From: Cellulomonas taurus
Lineage (GTDB): Bacteria; Actinomycetota; Actinomycetes; Actinomycetales; Cellulomonadaceae
Assembly: GCF_012931845.1 (NCBI RefSeq)
Contig: NZ_CP051884.1
Location: forward strand, 2,232,001 to 2,296,000
Direction: 5' to 3'
DNA: 64,000 nt
A model generated the notes under the pieces. That model was not told the DNA's origin, did no database searches, and saw only the letters and a list, made by a program, of their open reading frames with translations. Each line of letters starts with the position of its first letter. Position 1 is the first letter of the stretch. A program made the position numbers and the translations under genes. Positions 1 to 9,361 of the stretch are shown here, one piece after another.

Positions 1-599
1 GTGAGGTACGCCGGGGAGTACGCCGCGATGTGCGTGGCGATGTCCCGGGCGATCTCGGCACCCTTGGCGTCGGTGGCGACCAGCACGCCGACCTGCGGCG
101 GGAGGTCCTTGTTCACCTTGTGCAGGTAGACGGTGACCTTCTCGCCGGCGACGCGCTCCAGGCGACGCACGACCAGCTTCTCACCGAGCACCGCGGCGGT
201 CTCGTCGACGATCTCGGACAGCGGCTTGCCGTCCACGTCGGCGGAGATCAGGGCGTCGGCGTCGCGGGCACCGGAGGCGACCGCGGTGGCGAGGACCTTC
301 TCGGCCAGGGTGATGAAGGTGGCGTTCTTGGTGACGAAGTCCGTCTCCGAGTTCACCTCGACGATGACGCCGACCTCGTTCTCGCCGTCACCGGCGGTCA
401 CGACCTCGGCGGCCACCAGGCCGTCGGACGCCGAACGGCTCTCCCGCTTGGAGACGCCCTTCAGGCCCTTGACGCGGATGATCTCCAGCGCCTTGTCCTT
501 GTCGCCCTCGGCCTCTTCCAGCGCCTTCTTGACGTCCATCATGCCGGCACCGGTGGCCTCACGGAGGTCCTTGATGTCAGCGAGGCTGTAGTTCGCCAT
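1..599 (-). CDS. tsf: Elongation factor Ts (3' end beyond the window)
   Basis: Guanine nucleotide exchange factor that recycles EF-Tu-GDP in the cytoplasm. About 199 N-terminal residues are visible, from the ATG at 599. They begin MANYSLADIKDLREATGAGM, the UBA-like N-terminal domain, followed by the TDFVTKN core motif that contacts EF-Tu. The C-terminal part lies beyond base 1. It sits 29 bp downstream of rpsB on the same strand, the usual rpsB-tsf operon. Identity is secure; only the length is unknown. Confidence 0.97.
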   Translation of the reverse strand, partial: MANYSLADIKDLREATGAGMMDVKKALEEAEGDKDKALEIIRVKGLKGVSKRESRSASDGLVAAEVVTAGDGENEVGVIVEVNSETDFVTKNATFITLAEKVLATAVASGARDADALISADVDGKPLSEIVDETAAVLGEKLVVRRLERVAGEKVTVYLHKVNKDLPPQVGVLVATDAKGAEIARDIATHIAAYSPAYL

Positions 600-628
600 C
601 TGTGTATCCGTCCTCGTGGTGGTGGGTG

Positions 629-1573
629 TCAGTTGGCGGTGGTGTCGGACTCGGTCGCGGCGGCCTCGGCGACCTCGGTCTCGGCAGCCTCAGCGGCGGC
701 CTCGACGGCCGGAGCGGCGTCCTGACCCGGGGTGGCGGCACCCTCGGTGGCGGCGGCCTCACCGGCGGGGGCCTCGGCGTCACCAGCGGCACCGGCGAGC
801 AGCTCGCGCTCCCACTCGGCCAGCGGCTCGGCCTCGGTGGCGGTGCCGGCGGCAGCGCCCTCGGTCTGGCCCGAGCGGGCGGCGTGACGGGCCATGGTGC
901 CCTCGGCCGCGGCGTCGGCGATCACGCGGGTCAGCAGCTGCACGGCGCGGATCGCGTCGTCGTTGCCCGGGATCGGGAAGTCGACCACGTCCGGGTCGCA
1001 GTTGGTGTCCAGGATCGCGACGATCGGGATGTTGAGCTTGCGCGCCTCGTCGACGGCCAGGTGCTCCTTGTTGGTGTCCACGATCCACACGGCCGAGGGG
1101 ACCCGGGCCATGTCGCGGATGCCGCCGAGGGTCTTGGCGAGCTTGTCCTTCTCGCGGCGCATGATCAGCAGCTCCTTCTTGGTGAAGGCGCTCCCCGCGA
1201 CGTCGTCGAAGTCGATGAGCTCGAGCTCCTTGAGGCGCTGCAGGCGCTTGTTCACCGTCTGGAAGTTGGTGAGCATGCCACCGAGCCAGCGCTGGTTCAC
1301 GTAGGGCATCCCGACCCGGGCTGCCTGCTCCGCGATCGGCTCCTGCGCCTGCTTCTTGGTGCCGACGAACAGGATGCTGCCGCCGTGGGAGACGGTCTCC
1401 TTGACGAACTCGTAGGCGCGGTCGATGTACGACAGCGACTGCTGCAGGTCGACGATGTAGATGCCGTTGCGCTCGGTGAAGATGAAGCGCTTCATCTTCG
1501 GGTTCCACCGACGGGTCTGGTGTCCGAAGTGGACACCGCTCTCGAGCAGCTGGCGCATGGTCACGACGGCCAT
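629..1573 (-). CDS. rpsB: 30S ribosomal protein S2 with long acidic C-terminal tail
   Basis: Ribosomal protein S2 of the small subunit, needed for S1 docking and initiation. The protein starts [20 protein letters not shown] and carries the family signature [11 protein letters not shown] near residues 17-27. It is 314 residues, against about 230-260 for most bacterial S2. The conserved core ends near residue 228, and the remainder is a low-complexity Ala/Glu/Thr tail. The start is fixed by a GGAAGGA ribosome-binding site a few bases upstream, just after a GC-rich leader hairpin. First gene of the rpsB-tsf operon. Confidence 0.97.
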   Translation of the reverse strand: MAVVTMRQLLESGVHFGHQTRRWNPKMKRFIFTERNGIYIVDLQQSLSYIDRAYEFVKETVSHGGSILFVGTKKQAQEPIAEQAARVGMPYVNQRWLGGMLTNFQTVNKRLQRLKELELIDFDDVAGSAFTKKELLIMRREKDKLAKTLGGIRDMARVPSAVWIVDTNKEHLAVDEARKLNIPIVAILDTNCDPDVVDFPIPGNDDAIRAVQLLTRVIADAAAEGTMARHAARSGQTEGAAAGTATEAEPLAEWERELLAGAAGDAEAPAGEAAATEGAATPGQDAAPAVEAAAEAAETEVAEAAATESDTTAN

Positions 1574-1587
1574 GGCACGTCCTTCCG

Positions 1588-1608
1588 GCGCGCCCCACGG
1601 GGGCGCGC
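1588..1608 (-). promoter_or_regulatory. rpsB leader hairpin next to the ribosome-binding site
   Basis: Perfect 9-bp inverted repeat (1588-1596 with 1600-1608, 3-nt loop). In the rpsB transcript it ends just before the GGAAGGA ribosome-binding site. Inference: it may keep the site accessible or take part in S2 autoregulation. No match to a known S2 leader class was established. Confidence 0.4.
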
Positions 1609-1955
1609 ATCATGAGGGCGGACTCCGCACGAGGCGAGGCCCGCTGGTTCGGTTGTCGATGCCGTCCAGGTGGACCGCATCCCTGGCGTCACGCCTCGGT
1701 CGACACCGTCCGGGGACCGGACGGACCGCTGCCGACGTCGGCCCGCACCACACTCCCGGCGACCAGGTCGTCGAGGATGAGGGGCGGTGATGACGCGCGA
1801 TGTCGATCGGCACGCACCGATCGCATCCGGAAGTCTACCGGACCGCGCGCCGTGCGTCGGCCATCGCTGTCCACCGGTGTGATCGACCTCCGATGGTCCC
1901 CAGCCGGGGAGCCCGGACCTCGACACCCGAGCACCGCCGGCGTGACGGTGGCGCG
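1609..1955. other. Gene-free divergent region between rpsB and the M23 gene
   Basis: About 350 bases with no convincing coding frame. It must hold the rpsB promoter on the reverse strand and the M23 gene promoter on the forward strand. A reverse-strand hexamer TAGACT (1837-1832) fits an actinobacterial -10 element, but no matching -35 was found at a normal distance. No other structure was seen. Confidence 0.4.
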
Positions 1956-3803
1956 ATGCACCCGGCACTCATCCCACGCAGGACACTCGCAGCACTGAAC
2001 GCACTGAAAGCACTGACAGCACTCACCAGGCCCCGGCACGCCCTGACCTCGCTGCTCGGCGCGGCCCTGCTGCTCAGCTGCGTGGCCGTGGCCGGCGCGG
2101 ATCGCGGCTCCGCCACCAGGAGGACCGTGCTGCCCGGCACCGCCGCCGAATGGACCCGACCGACCCGCGACGACTCGGCGCCGCTCCGCGCCTTCGATCG
2201 CCCTGCGCAGCCCTGGCTGCCCGGTCACCGAGGGGTCGACCTGGCAGCGCTGCCCGGCGACCCGGTGCTGGCTCCCCGCGGCGGGGTCGTGACCTTCGCC
2301 GGGCCGGTGGCGGATCGGCCCGTGCTGACCCTCACCCACGACGACGGCCTGCGCAGCTCCCTGGAACCGGTGTCGGCATCCGTCGCGGTCGGTGATCGGG
2401 TGACGGCGGGGCAGGTGGTCGGCACCGTGGGCGGCGGGCCCGGGCACTGCGACCCGGAGGGCTGCCTGCACTGGGGGGTACGGGAGGGCGAGGAGTACCT
2501 CGACCCGTGGCTGCTGCTGCACGGTGGGCCGGTGGTGCTGCTGCCGGACGCGGCGGCTGCACGGGGCGCACCGATGGCCGCATGCGGTGCTGTCGACTCC
2601 GTGGGCCCCGGGTCTCCCCCGGTCAGCGCGGGCAGTGCCTGGTCAGCCCCGGTCCGCGTCGGTCAGCCGGGCGCGCAGCCGGAGCATGGCGGCGGTGTGC
2701 ATCTGCGAGATCCGGGACTCGGTGACACCGAGCACCCGGCCGATCTCGGCCAGCGTCATGCCCTCGTAGTAGTAGAGGACCAGCACCAGCTTCTCCCGCT
2801 CGCCCAGCTGGTCGATCGCCCGGGCGAGCAGGAACTTGGTCTCCTGCGCCTCGAAGGAGTCGCCCGGGTCCGGGCTGCTGTCGTCACCCAGGGTGTCCAG
2901 CAGGGAGAGCCGATCCGAGTCCCCGGCCCCCAACAGCTCGTCCAGCGCCGCCACGTTGACGGTGGACAACTGGGTGAACAGCGCACGCAGCTCGCGCAGA
3001 TCGATCTGCAACCGGTCCGCGACCTCGCGCTCGGTGGGCACCCGGTGCAGCTCGGCCTCCAGCTCGGCGTAGGCACGGTCCACGGCACGCGCCTTGGTGC
3101 GGACCGAGCGCGGGATCCAGTCCATCGCACGCAGCTCGTCCAGGATCGCGCCGCGGATCCGCGAGGAGGCGTAGGTCTCGAACTTCACCGACCGGCCCGG
3201 CTCGTACTTCTCGATCGCGTCGATGAGACCGAACATGCCGTAGGACACCAGGTCCGCCTGCTCGACCATCGCGGGCAGGCGCATCCCGACCCGACCGGCC
3301 ACCGCGGTCACCAGCGGGGCGTAGTGCAGGATCAGGCGCTCGCGCACCAGGCGGTCGCCACCGGCCTTGAACGCGCGCCAGTCGGCGGCGACCCGGTCCA
3401 GGGCGGCGAGGCGCTCGACGTCCTGCTCGGTGAGCTCGACATCGTCGACCGCCAGCTCGGCGTCGGTCAGCTCCAGCGGCTCCACCAGGGTCAGCTGCGG
3501 CGGGTCCGGGATGAGGTCATCGACCTGCACGTCGGCGTCCGCCAGCACCGCGTCGGTGGCCTCGGCGAGCAGCACGACGGCGGCCAGCTCGACCTCCGAC
3601 TCCCCGACAGTGTCGGTGTCGGTGTCGACGCCGACCTGGTGCGGGATCACGCCGCGGGGAGCACGCAGCGTGCGCGAGACAGCACCGGGGGCGGTGCGCT
3701 GCTCGACCGGAACAGTCATGGGGGTCTCCGTCTCGCGGATCATGCTCGGGGGTGGGCTTGCTCGAACGAGGCGCGGAGGCGGTCCGCGGTCACGTGGGTG
3801 TAG
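1956..3803 (+). CDS. M23-family peptidase-like exported protein, lacking a stop codon before the convergent sigma gene
   Basis: Exported protein with a LytM/M23 peptidoglycan hydrolase-type domain. From the ATG at 1956 there is a basic N-terminus and one hydrophobic segment (about residues 31-48: signal peptide or anchor). The domain lies at about residues 85-200, with HRGVD (HxxxD zinc ligands), a central beta region and CLHWGV. The first His of the usual HxH is Cys here, so catalysis is uncertain. Homology ends near base 2570, but the frame stays open to the TAG at 3801-3803, running antisense through the sigma factor gene. The last ~400 residues are therefore probably not conserved protein. 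The true stop may be lost, or a sequence error may exist. The start is chosen from the signal peptide; the ribosome-binding site is weak. Confidence 0.55.
   Translation: MHPALIPRRTLAALNALKALTALTRPRHALTSLLGAALLLSCVAVAGADRGSATRRTVLPGTAAEWTRPTRDDSAPLRAFDRPAQPWLPGHRGVDLAALPGDPVLAPRGGVVTFAGPVADRPVLTLTHDDGLRSSLEPVSASVAVGDRVTAGQVVGTVGGGPGHCDPEGCLHWGVREGEEYLDPWLLLHGGPVVLLPDAAAARGAPMAACGAVDSVGPGSPPVSAGSAWSAPVRVGQPGAQPEHGGGVHLRDPGLGDTEHPADLGQRHALVVVEDQHQLLPLAQLVDRPGEQELGLLRLEGVARVRAAVVTQGVQQGEPIRVPGPQQLVQRRHVDGGQLGEQRTQLAQIDLQPVRDLALGGHPVQLGLQLGVGTVHGTRLGADRARDPVHRTQLVQDRAADPRGGVGLELHRPARLVLLDRVDETEHAVGHQVRLLDHRGQAHPDPTGHRGHQRGVVQDQALAHQAVATGLERAPVGGDPVQGGEALDVLLGELDIVDRQLGVGQLQRLHQGQLRRVRDEVIDLHVGVRQHRVGGLGEQHDGGQLDLRLPDSVGVGVDADLVRDHAAGSTQRARDSTGGGALLDRNSHGGLRLADHARGWACSNEARRRSAVTWV
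2643..3719 (-). CDS. whiG: FliA/WhiG-family RNA polymerase sigma factor
   Basis: Alternative sigma-70 factor of the SigD/FliA/WhiG class, which directs RNA polymerase to motility or developmental promoters. Region 2 is clear ([18 protein letters not shown], then [18 protein letters not shown]). Region 3 follows, and a region 4 helix-turn-helix near the C-terminus ([19 protein letters not shown]). The first ~100 residues form an acidic low-complexity extension that is not usual in the family (about 260 residues; this one is 358). The ATG at 3719 has a GGAG site 6 nt upstream. An alternative ATG at 3743 would overlap the xerC stop as ATGA. It is downstream of xerC, probably co-transcribed. Whether it serves flagella or another role cannot be read here. 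Confidence 0.88.
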   Translation of the reverse strand: MTVPVEQRTAPGAVSRTLRAPRGVIPHQVGVDTDTDTVGESEVELAAVVLLAEATDAVLADADVQVDDLIPDPPQLTLVEPLELTDAELAVDDVELTEQDVERLAALDRVAADWRAFKAGGDRLVRERLILHYAPLVTAVAGRVGMRLPAMVEQADLVSYGMFGLIDAIEKYEPGRSVKFETYASSRIRGAILDELRAMDWIPRSVRTKARAVDRAYAELEAELHRVPTEREVADRLQIDLRELRALFTQLSTVNVAALDELLGAGDSDRLSLLDTLGDDSSPDPGDSFEAQETKFLLARAIDQLGEREKLVLVLYYYEGMTLAEIGRVLGVTESRISQMHTAAMLRLRARLTDADRG

Positions 3804-4672
3804 CGCTGGGTGGTGGCCAGACTCGAGTGGCCGAGGACCTCCTGCACACTGCGCAGGTCGGACCCTCCCTCGAGCAGATGGGTGGCGGCCGAATGCCGCA
3901 GGGCGTGCGGGGCGACGTCCTCCACCCCGGCGGCCACGGCGACCTCGTGCACCGCGGTGCGGAGCTGACGCTGATCGACCCGACCGCCGCGGCGACCCAG
4001 GAACAGCGCCGGGCCCGAACCCTCGGTGGCGAGCACCGGGCGGCCACGGCGCAACCACTGCCGGGTGGCGTCCACGGCGGGCTCCCCCACCGGGACGACG
4101 CGCTCCTTGCCGCCCTTGCCCAGCACCCGCAGCGTCCGCTCGCTCAGATCCAGGTCGTCGACGTCCACGCGGCACAGCTCACCGACCCGCACGCCGGTGG
4201 CGTACAGCAGTTCGAGGGCGGCCCAGTCGCGCAGGTGGATCGGGTCGTCGTCGTCGGACCGGGTGCGCGCCACGTCCAGCAGGTCCGCCGCCGAGTCCTG
4301 GCTCAGCACGGTGGGCAGGGTGGACGACGGACGGGCCGATGCCAGCCGCAGCGCCGGGTCGGAGGCGACTCGTCCGGTCCGGGCGGCCCAGGCGAAGAAG
4401 GTCCGGACGGCGGCACCGCGGCGGGCCAGGGTCGCGCGGCTGCGGTCGGCGGCGGACATGGAGGCGAGCCAGCCGCGCAGCATCGCCAGATCGACGTCGG
4501 CGAGGCCCTCGGCTCCGTGCCGCGTCGCATAGCCGGCCAGTGCGCGCAGGTCCCCGACATAGGCCCGGACCGTGTGCTCGGACAACCCGCGCTGGGCGGC
4601 CAGGTGGAGCACGAAGTCGTCGACGAGCGCGGTGTCCGCACCCGTCTCCTGCACCCCTGCTGCCGCCTGCAC
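3740..4672 (-). CDS. xerC: Tyrosine recombinase XerC
   Basis: Site-specific recombinase that with XerD resolves chromosome dimers at dif. The N-terminal SAM-like DNA-binding domain ([17 protein letters not shown]) is followed by the catalytic domain with the Arg of [24 protein letters not shown] (HxLR), LGHSSL and the nucleophile in RYTHV near the C-terminus. About 310 residues from the GTG at 4672, normal for XerC. An alternative GTG is at 4654. No good ATG lies close to the conserved region, so the exact start is uncertain. The stop touches the start region of the downstream sigma gene. Confidence 0.9.
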   Translation of the reverse strand: MQAAAGVQETGADTALVDDFVLHLAAQRGLSEHTVRAYVGDLRALAGYATRHGAEGLADVDLAMLRGWLASMSAADRSRATLARRGAAVRTFFAWAARTGRVASDPALRLASARPSSTLPTVLSQDSAADLLDVARTRSDDDDPIHLRDWAALELLYATGVRVGELCRVDVDDLDLSERTLRVLGKGGKERVVPVGEPAVDATRQWLRRGRPVLATEGSGPALFLGRRGGRVDQRQLRTAVHEVAVAAGVEDVAPHALRHSAATHLLEGGSDLRSVQEVLGHSSLATTQRYTHVTADRLRASFEQAHPRA

Positions 4673-4979
4673 GGTCCTAGGGTGACCGTCACACCTCCGG
4701 GCGACAAGCTTCCTGTGTGTGGAATCACCCACCCTTGGGCGAATCACGGGTTTATGTCCGATTTTCCGGAGCTGTTTCCGGTCTGAACGGGTGATCATCG
4801 GGCGTCGGGGGTCAGGTACCGCACCGGAACGACCGATGATCTGGGTCCTTCGGCCTGGTTCGACCACCCCCTCTGCGTGACTACTCTCGTCCCCGGCGTG
4901 GGTGCCTCGGATCCACCCCACCCCCGGTTGGAGCCGCCCCTCCGGAACTCCCTGGTGCAGCCCGGAAGGACTCTCCCGC
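4673..4979. other. Divergent intergenic region xerC / small protein gene
   Basis: About 307 bases between oppositely oriented starts. It contains a stretch near 4730-4785 that looks less GC-rich than its surroundings, a likely promoter area. At the right end a GGAAGGA ribosome-binding site precedes the ATG at 4980. No convincing RNA structure or coding frame was recognised. Confidence 0.35.
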
Positions 4980-5486
4980 ATGACCTACGAACTGGACGCG
5001 TTCGTCGCGCCCGACCCCACCGCACAGGAGCTGCACCACCGGGTGGCGCGGTCCACCCTGGTTCCCCTGCGTGGCGGCATCAGCCTGGTGCTGGGCCCGG
5101 AGGAGCTGGATCTGTTGGACCTGCCGACCGAAGGGCTGCTCGACGGCCTGACGGTGGCCCGGGTCGAGGCGGACTTCTTCGGCGGGACCGGGCGGCAGAG
5201 CGCCTGGTTCTACCGCGACGGCGTCCTCGCGTGGTCCGACGTCGACAACCCGACCAGCGACCCGGATGCGGCCGCCTGGCCGATCAACCGCGCGCTGGCG
5301 GACCTGGGCCACCGGCCCACCCGGCACGCGACCTGGAACCCCGCGGTGTTGCTCGACTGCTTCGGCGACGTCGGGCTGGGTCACTGCCGCAGCAATGTGG
5401 AGTGGATCCGCTTCGCGCACGCGGGCGGCGACGGGGACGCCATCACCGACTACGAGGACGAGCTGGCGCGCCGCAAGGTCGGCTGA
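4980..5486 (+). CDS. Uncharacterised 168-residue protein
   Basis: Not recognised as a named family. The soluble protein begins MTYELDAFVAPDPTAQELHH and has no signal peptide or membrane segment. It is rich in Trp, Asp and Leu, with an acidic middle (WSDVDNPTSDPDAAAWPINR) and one possible metal-binding Cys/His cluster (LLDCFGDVGLGHCR). The start is supported by GGAAGGA 9 nt upstream. It is a forward-strand singleton convergent with dprA. The frame looks genuinely coding (GC-rich third positions, sensible composition), but no function is proposed. Confidence 0.7.
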   Translation: MTYELDAFVAPDPTAQELHHRVARSTLVPLRGGISLVLGPEELDLLDLPTEGLLDGLTVARVEADFFGGTGRQSAWFYRDGVLAWSDVDNPTSDPDAAAWPINRALADLGHRPTRHATWNPAVLLDCFGDVGLGHCRSNVEWIRFAHAGGDGDAITDYEDELARRKVG

Positions 5487-5495
5487 CCAGGCACA

Positions 5496-7028
5496 TCACC
5501 GGGACGACGCCCGGATCGGCAGTGACCATCGGTCGCCGGACGAGCGACGCGCCCGGCCGCTGAGTTCCAGCAGGCCCAGCTCCGCCTCCACCTCGGGCAC
5601 CGACAACCCCGCGCGGGCTGCGATCGTCCCGGCACCGGCGGGTGCCCGACCGAGCGCGTCGAGCACCCGGGCGCGACGGCTGTGCGGCCGGTCGGACGTC
5701 GGCACCCGGGGTCGGTCGGTCGTCGGCACCCGGGGCCGGTCGGACGTCGGCGACCGGGGCGGGTCGGACGTCGGCGACCGGGGCGGGTCGGACGGGGCGC
5801 CATGCGCCACGGCAGCAGGCGGTGCGGCTTCGCGCACCCTGCCACCGCTCGAAGGCGCGCCACCCGACCGGGTCGGCTCCACGGTCGCCGCCGTCTCCGC
5901 AGTCAGTACCGACTCCCCGGCGAGGGCCGGCTTCGCGGCCAGGACCGGTGCCGCGATGGACGACCCCGGCAGCAGGTCGATCACCTCGGCCGCGTCCGTC
6001 ACGCAGACCGCCGCACCGTCGCGCAGCAGCCGGTGACACCCGGCCGACGCCGGAGAGGTGACCGGACCGGGCACCGCGCCGACCGGGCGCAGCAGGGCGT
6101 GCGCGTGCTGGGCGGTGTTCAGCGCACCGGACCGCCACCCGGCCTCGACGACCACCGTGACCTCGGTCAGCGCAGCGATCAGGCGGTTGCGCAGCAGGAA
6201 GCGTGACCTGCTCGGCGGCCGACCGGGTGGGCTCTCGGCGACCACCAGGCCGCCGGTGTCGAGCACGCGGCGCAGCAGGTCGGCGTTCCCGGCGGGGGTG
6301 AGCCGATCGGGGCCACCGGCGAGCAGCGCGACCGTCCGCACACCACCCTCGGCGGCGTGCGGGGCGAGTGTCCCGCGGTGCGCCGCGGCGTCGACCCCGT
6401 ACGCCCCGCCGCTGACCACGGTGATACCCGCCAGGGCCAGCTCGCAGGCGAGGTCCTCGGCGACGCGCTCCCCGTACGCGCTGGCCGCCCGCGCGCCGAC
6501 GACGGCGACCGAGCGGTGCACGGCGGCGGCCAGGTCAGCTCCGCCGCGCACCCACAGGCACAGCGGGGCGGACGCCCCGAGGTCATCGAGCCGGGCGGGC
6601 CACTGCGGGTCGCCGGGGACGACCGGGACCGCGTCGATCCGACCGGCGGCGAGCAGGACCATCCGCGGTTCGACATCGAGGCGCGGCAACCACCGGGTCA
6701 GGGCGCGCCCGATCACGCGCCACGTCCGGTCGGCGGCGAGCACCGGGGATGCCGATCGGCACGTGCCGTCCTCCACGATCGGGGCGACCGGCACCGCCGA
6801 CCCGGTCCCGTCGGGGCACCCGGTCCCGGCATCGGTCGGCACCTCCCGAACCCGCGCCCGCAACTGCCGGATCGCCTCCGGGATCGAGACCCGGCGGGCG
6901 GCCAGCAACCACTGCCACGCGCCGACCGCCCCTACTGCCTCCACCACCACCCCGGCCGCCGGGTCACCGGGCTCGGTGACGGTGTTCCAGCCGATCCTGG
7001 CCAGCAGCTCCGGGTCGTCGCGGGTCAT
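5496..7028 (-). CDS. dprA: DNA processing protein DprA/Smf
   Basis: Binds incoming single-stranded DNA and loads RecA during transformation; in non-competent bacteria the role is less clear. 510 residues. The Rossmann-like DprA domain (about residues 170-360) shows VAVVGARAASAYG, SGGAYGVDAAAHRGTL and the lysine-poor core RFLLRNRLIAAL. A Pro/Arg/Asp/Ser-rich linker made of 8-residue repeats connects it to a C-terminal winged helix (ARVLDALGRAPAGAGTIAAR). The start ATG at 7028 overlaps the yifB stop (ATGA), so translation is coupled in a yraN-yifB-dprA operon. Confidence 0.92.
   Translation of the reverse strand: MTRDDPELLARIGWNTVTEPGDPAAGVVVEAVGAVGAWQWLLAARRVSIPEAIRQLRARVREVPTDAGTGCPDGTGSAVPVAPIVEDGTCRSASPVLAADRTWRVIGRALTRWLPRLDVEPRMVLLAAGRIDAVPVVPGDPQWPARLDDLGASAPLCLWVRGGADLAAAVHRSVAVVGARAASAYGERVAEDLACELALAGITVVSGGAYGVDAAAHRGTLAPHAAEGGVRTVALLAGGPDRLTPAGNADLLRRVLDTGGLVVAESPPGRPPSRSRFLLRNRLIAALTEVTVVVEAGWRSGALNTAQHAHALLRPVGAVPGPVTSPASAGCHRLLRDGAAVCVTDAAEVIDLLPGSSIAAPVLAAKPALAGESVLTAETAATVEPTRSGGAPSSGGRVREAAPPAAVAHGAPSDPPRSPTSDPPRSPTSDRPRVPTTDRPRVPTSDRPHSRRARVLDALGRAPAGAGTIAARAGLSVPEVEAELGLLELSGRARRSSGDRWSLPIRASSR
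5690..5795. repeat. 24-bp tandem repeat inside dprA
   Basis: Four full copies and ten bases of a fifth copy of a 24-bp unit, beginning at 5690, 5714, 5738, 5762 and 5786. On the coding (reverse) strand it encodes an 8-residue unit of the type SDPPRSPT in the linker between the two DprA domains. The unit length is a multiple of three, so copy-number change would keep the frame. Confidence 0.85.
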
Positions 7029-8557
7029 CGGTGTCCGCCTCGGGTGCGCAGCAGCAGGGCGCGGCCGATCTGGTCGCGGTGCGGCGCATCGGCTCCGGCG
7101 AGGTCGGCGAGGGTCCAGGCGATCCGCAGCACCCGGTCGGCGCCGCGCAGGGTCAGTCGCCCGGTGCTGACGGCGTGATCGAGATCGGCCAGGAGCCCGG
7201 GGTGCGCACCCAGCAGCTCCCGCAGCCGCCGCCCGGGCACCTCGGCATTGGTGCGCCACGGGTCACCCGACCACCGGGTGGCCTGGGCTGCGCGGGCCGC
7301 GGCGACCCGGAGCGCGACGGTGGCGGAGTCCTCGCCGGGTGTTCCGCCGCCGAGTCGGCGGACCGGGGGCACCTCGACCTGCAGGTCGATCCGGTCCAGC
7401 AGAGGACCGTCCAGCCGCGCCTGGTACCGGCGTCTGGCCTGCGGGGTGCAGGTGCAGTCCTCACCTCGGCCACCACCGCGTCCGCACGGGCAGGGGTTGG
7501 CGGCGAGCACGAGCTGGAACCTGGCTGGGAACCGCACGGCTCCGGCTGCCCGGTGGATCACCAACTCACCGTGTTCGAGCGGCTGGCGCAGGGTCTGCAA
7601 CACGTGCGAGGTGAACTCGGGTGCCTCGTCCAGGAAGAGCACACCCCGGTGCGCCCGGGAGGCGGCGCCGGGACGCGGCCAGCCGGTGCCGCCACCGACG
7701 ATCGCGGCGGCGCTGGCGGTGTGGTGCGGGTCCTCGTACGGCGGTCGGCGGATCAGCCCGACGGACGGGTCGAAGGTTCCGGCGATCGAGTGCACGGCGC
7801 TGACCTCGACCGCGGCAGCGTCGTCGAGGTCCGGCAGCAGACCGGGCAGGCGGGCGGCCAGCATGGTCTTCCCGGCCCCTGGTGGCCCGGTGAGCAGCAG
7901 ATGGTGTCCACCGGCGGCGGCCACCTCCAGCGCACCGCGAGCGGCGGGTTGCCCGATGACGTCGGACAGGTCGCCGGGGACCGGTGCGGCGGCGGACGGC
8001 CCGCGGCTGACGGGGACCGGGTGCGACGGCGGCACCCGCACCGTCCCACCGTGCAGCCGCATCACCTCGGCCAGACTGGCGCAGCCGGACACCTGCGCCC
8101 CCGGCACCAGCGCCGCCTCCGGGACGTCGGCGGACGGCACCACCACCCGGCGATGCCCCCGGGCCACGGCCTCGGCCACGGCGGGCAGCACGCCGCGCAC
8201 CGGCCTGAGCCGACCGTCCAGCCCGAGCTCGCCCAGGTGCACGGTGCCCCGGGTCCGCTCCGGGTCGAGGGTGCCGGCGGCACCGAGCACCGCCACCGCG
8301 ATGGCGAGGTCGAAGCCGGGTCCGTGCTTCGGCAACGCGGCCGGGGTCAGGTTCACCGTGACCCGCCGGGCGGGCCAGCCGAGCCCAGTGCTGAGCACCG
8401 CTGCCCGTACCCGGACCTTCGCCTCGGTCAGCGAGGTGTCCGGCAGTCCGACCAGGATGAACGCGGGCAGCGCGGGCGCCAGGTGCGCCTCCACCTCGAC
8501 CAGCCGCCCGGTCATGCCGAGCAGCCCGACCCCCAGTGCCCGGCCGAGGGCGCTCAC
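7025..8557 (-). CDS. comM: YifB/ComM family magnesium chelatase-like AAA+ ATPase
   Basis: AAA+ protein of the ComM/YifB family; ComM is a branch-migration helicase that aids integration of transformed DNA. 510 residues. The N-terminal ribosomal S5/Lon-like fold (GLPDTSLTEAKVRVRAAVL) is followed by Walker A GPPGAGKTMLAARLPG, Walker B VLFLDEAPEF and the C-terminal Mg-chelatase-type domain. The GTG start at 8557 overlaps the yraN stop (GTGA) and its own stop overlaps dprA, so all three are translationally coupled. This is a typical actinobacterial arrangement. Confidence 0.93.
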   Translation of the reverse strand: MSALGRALGVGLLGMTGRLVEVEAHLAPALPAFILVGLPDTSLTEAKVRVRAAVLSTGLGWPARRVTVNLTPAALPKHGPGFDLAIAVAVLGAAGTLDPERTRGTVHLGELGLDGRLRPVRGVLPAVAEAVARGHRRVVVPSADVPEAALVPGAQVSGCASLAEVMRLHGGTVRVPPSHPVPVSRGPSAAAPVPGDLSDVIGQPAARGALEVAAAGGHHLLLTGPPGAGKTMLAARLPGLLPDLDDAAAVEVSAVHSIAGTFDPSVGLIRRPPYEDPHHTASAAAIVGGGTGWPRPGAASRAHRGVLFLDEAPEFTSHVLQTLRQPLEHGELVIHRAAGAVRFPARFQLVLAANPCPCGRGGGRGEDCTCTPQARRRYQARLDGPLLDRIDLQVEVPPVRRLGGGTPGEDSATVALRVAAARAAQATRWSGDPWRTNAEVPGRRLRELLGAHPGLLADLDHAVSTGRLTLRGADRVLRIAWTLADLAGADAPHRDQIGRALLLRTRGGHR

Positions 8558-8904
8558 CGCTCCCCCGCCAGCAACTCGATCCGCGCTCGGTGCCCCAACA
8601 GCAGCACCGCGATCACGTCGACCCGGATGCTCGCCGGGCGCAGATCGTGCGCGGCGACCCAGTGCGCTGCCAGTCGACGCAGCCGACCCAGCTTGCTCGC
8701 CGTCACCGCCTCGGCCGGATGCCCGAAGCCGGTGCCGGTCCGGGTCTTGACCTCGATCACGACCAGGTGCTCGCCGTCCAGGGCGACCAGATCGATCTCC
8801 CCCGCCGGGCAACGCCAGTTGCTGTCGATCACCCGCCAGCCGCGGGACCGCACCCACTGGGCCGCCAGCGCCTCACCGCGACGGCCGATGCTCTGTCTGT
8901 CCAT
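8554..8904 (-). CDS. YraN / UPF0102 endonuclease-like protein
   Basis: Small UPF0102 protein with a restriction endonuclease-like fold; its biological role is not established. 116 residues, the usual length. The N-terminus MDRQSIGRRGEALAAQWV is typical. The putative nuclease core is the Glu and Asp of AGEIDLVAL and the Glu and Lys of VVIEVKTRTG. First gene of the yraN-comM-dprA set; its stop overlaps the comM GTG start. Confidence 0.9.
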   Translation of the reverse strand: MDRQSIGRRGEALAAQWVRSRGWRVIDSNWRCPAGEIDLVALDGEHLVVIEVKTRTGTGFGHPAEAVTASKLGRLRRLAAHWVAAHDLRPASIRVDVIAVLLLGHRARIELLAGER

Positions 8905-8999
8905 GCCGAGCAGCGTCGGCGGGACAGCACCTCACGGTCGAGGGCGTCGAGTGCATCCTGGGGACGACGTCGCTCTCCCCCCGGCTGTGGACAGCGGGA

Positions 9000-9335
9000 T
9001 CAGCGGCCGAAGCCGGTGTCACCACCCAGATCGAGGTCGGCCTTGACCAGCTCCTCGACGTTCACGTCCTTGAAGGTGACCACCCGCACCGACTTCACGA
9101 ACCGGGCCGACCGGTAGACGTCCCACACCCAGGCGTCGGCCAGGGTCAGCTCGAAGTACACCTCACCCGCGGCCGATCGCACCTGCAGGTCGACGTGGTT
9201 CGCCAGGTAGAAGCGACGCTCGGTCTCCACCACGTACGAGAACAGCCCGACCGCGTCCCGGTACTCGCGATAGAGCGCGAGTTCCATCTCGGTCTCGTAG
9301 TTCTCCAGATCCTCGGCACTCACGCGGACCATCAT
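9000..9335 (-). CDS. DUF2469 family protein
   Basis: Conserved actinobacterial protein of unknown function, about 110 residues, usually found beside rnhB and yraN as here. Recognised from SAEDLENYETEMELALYREY, FSYVVETERRFYLANHVDLQ and VVTFKDVNVEEL. Acidic and soluble, with no signal peptide. The start could be either of two adjacent ATGs (9335, 9332) or the GTG at 9323; the outermost is given. It follows rnhB by 26 bp and may be co-transcribed with it. Confidence 0.88.
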   Translation of the reverse strand: MMVRVSAEDLENYETEMELALYREYRDAVGLFSYVVETERRFYLANHVDLQVRSAAGEVYFELTLADAWVWDVYRSARFVKSVRVVTFKDVNVEELVKADLDLGGDTGFGR

Positions 9336-9361
9336 CGCGCATCCGGCGACCGGATGAGCAC

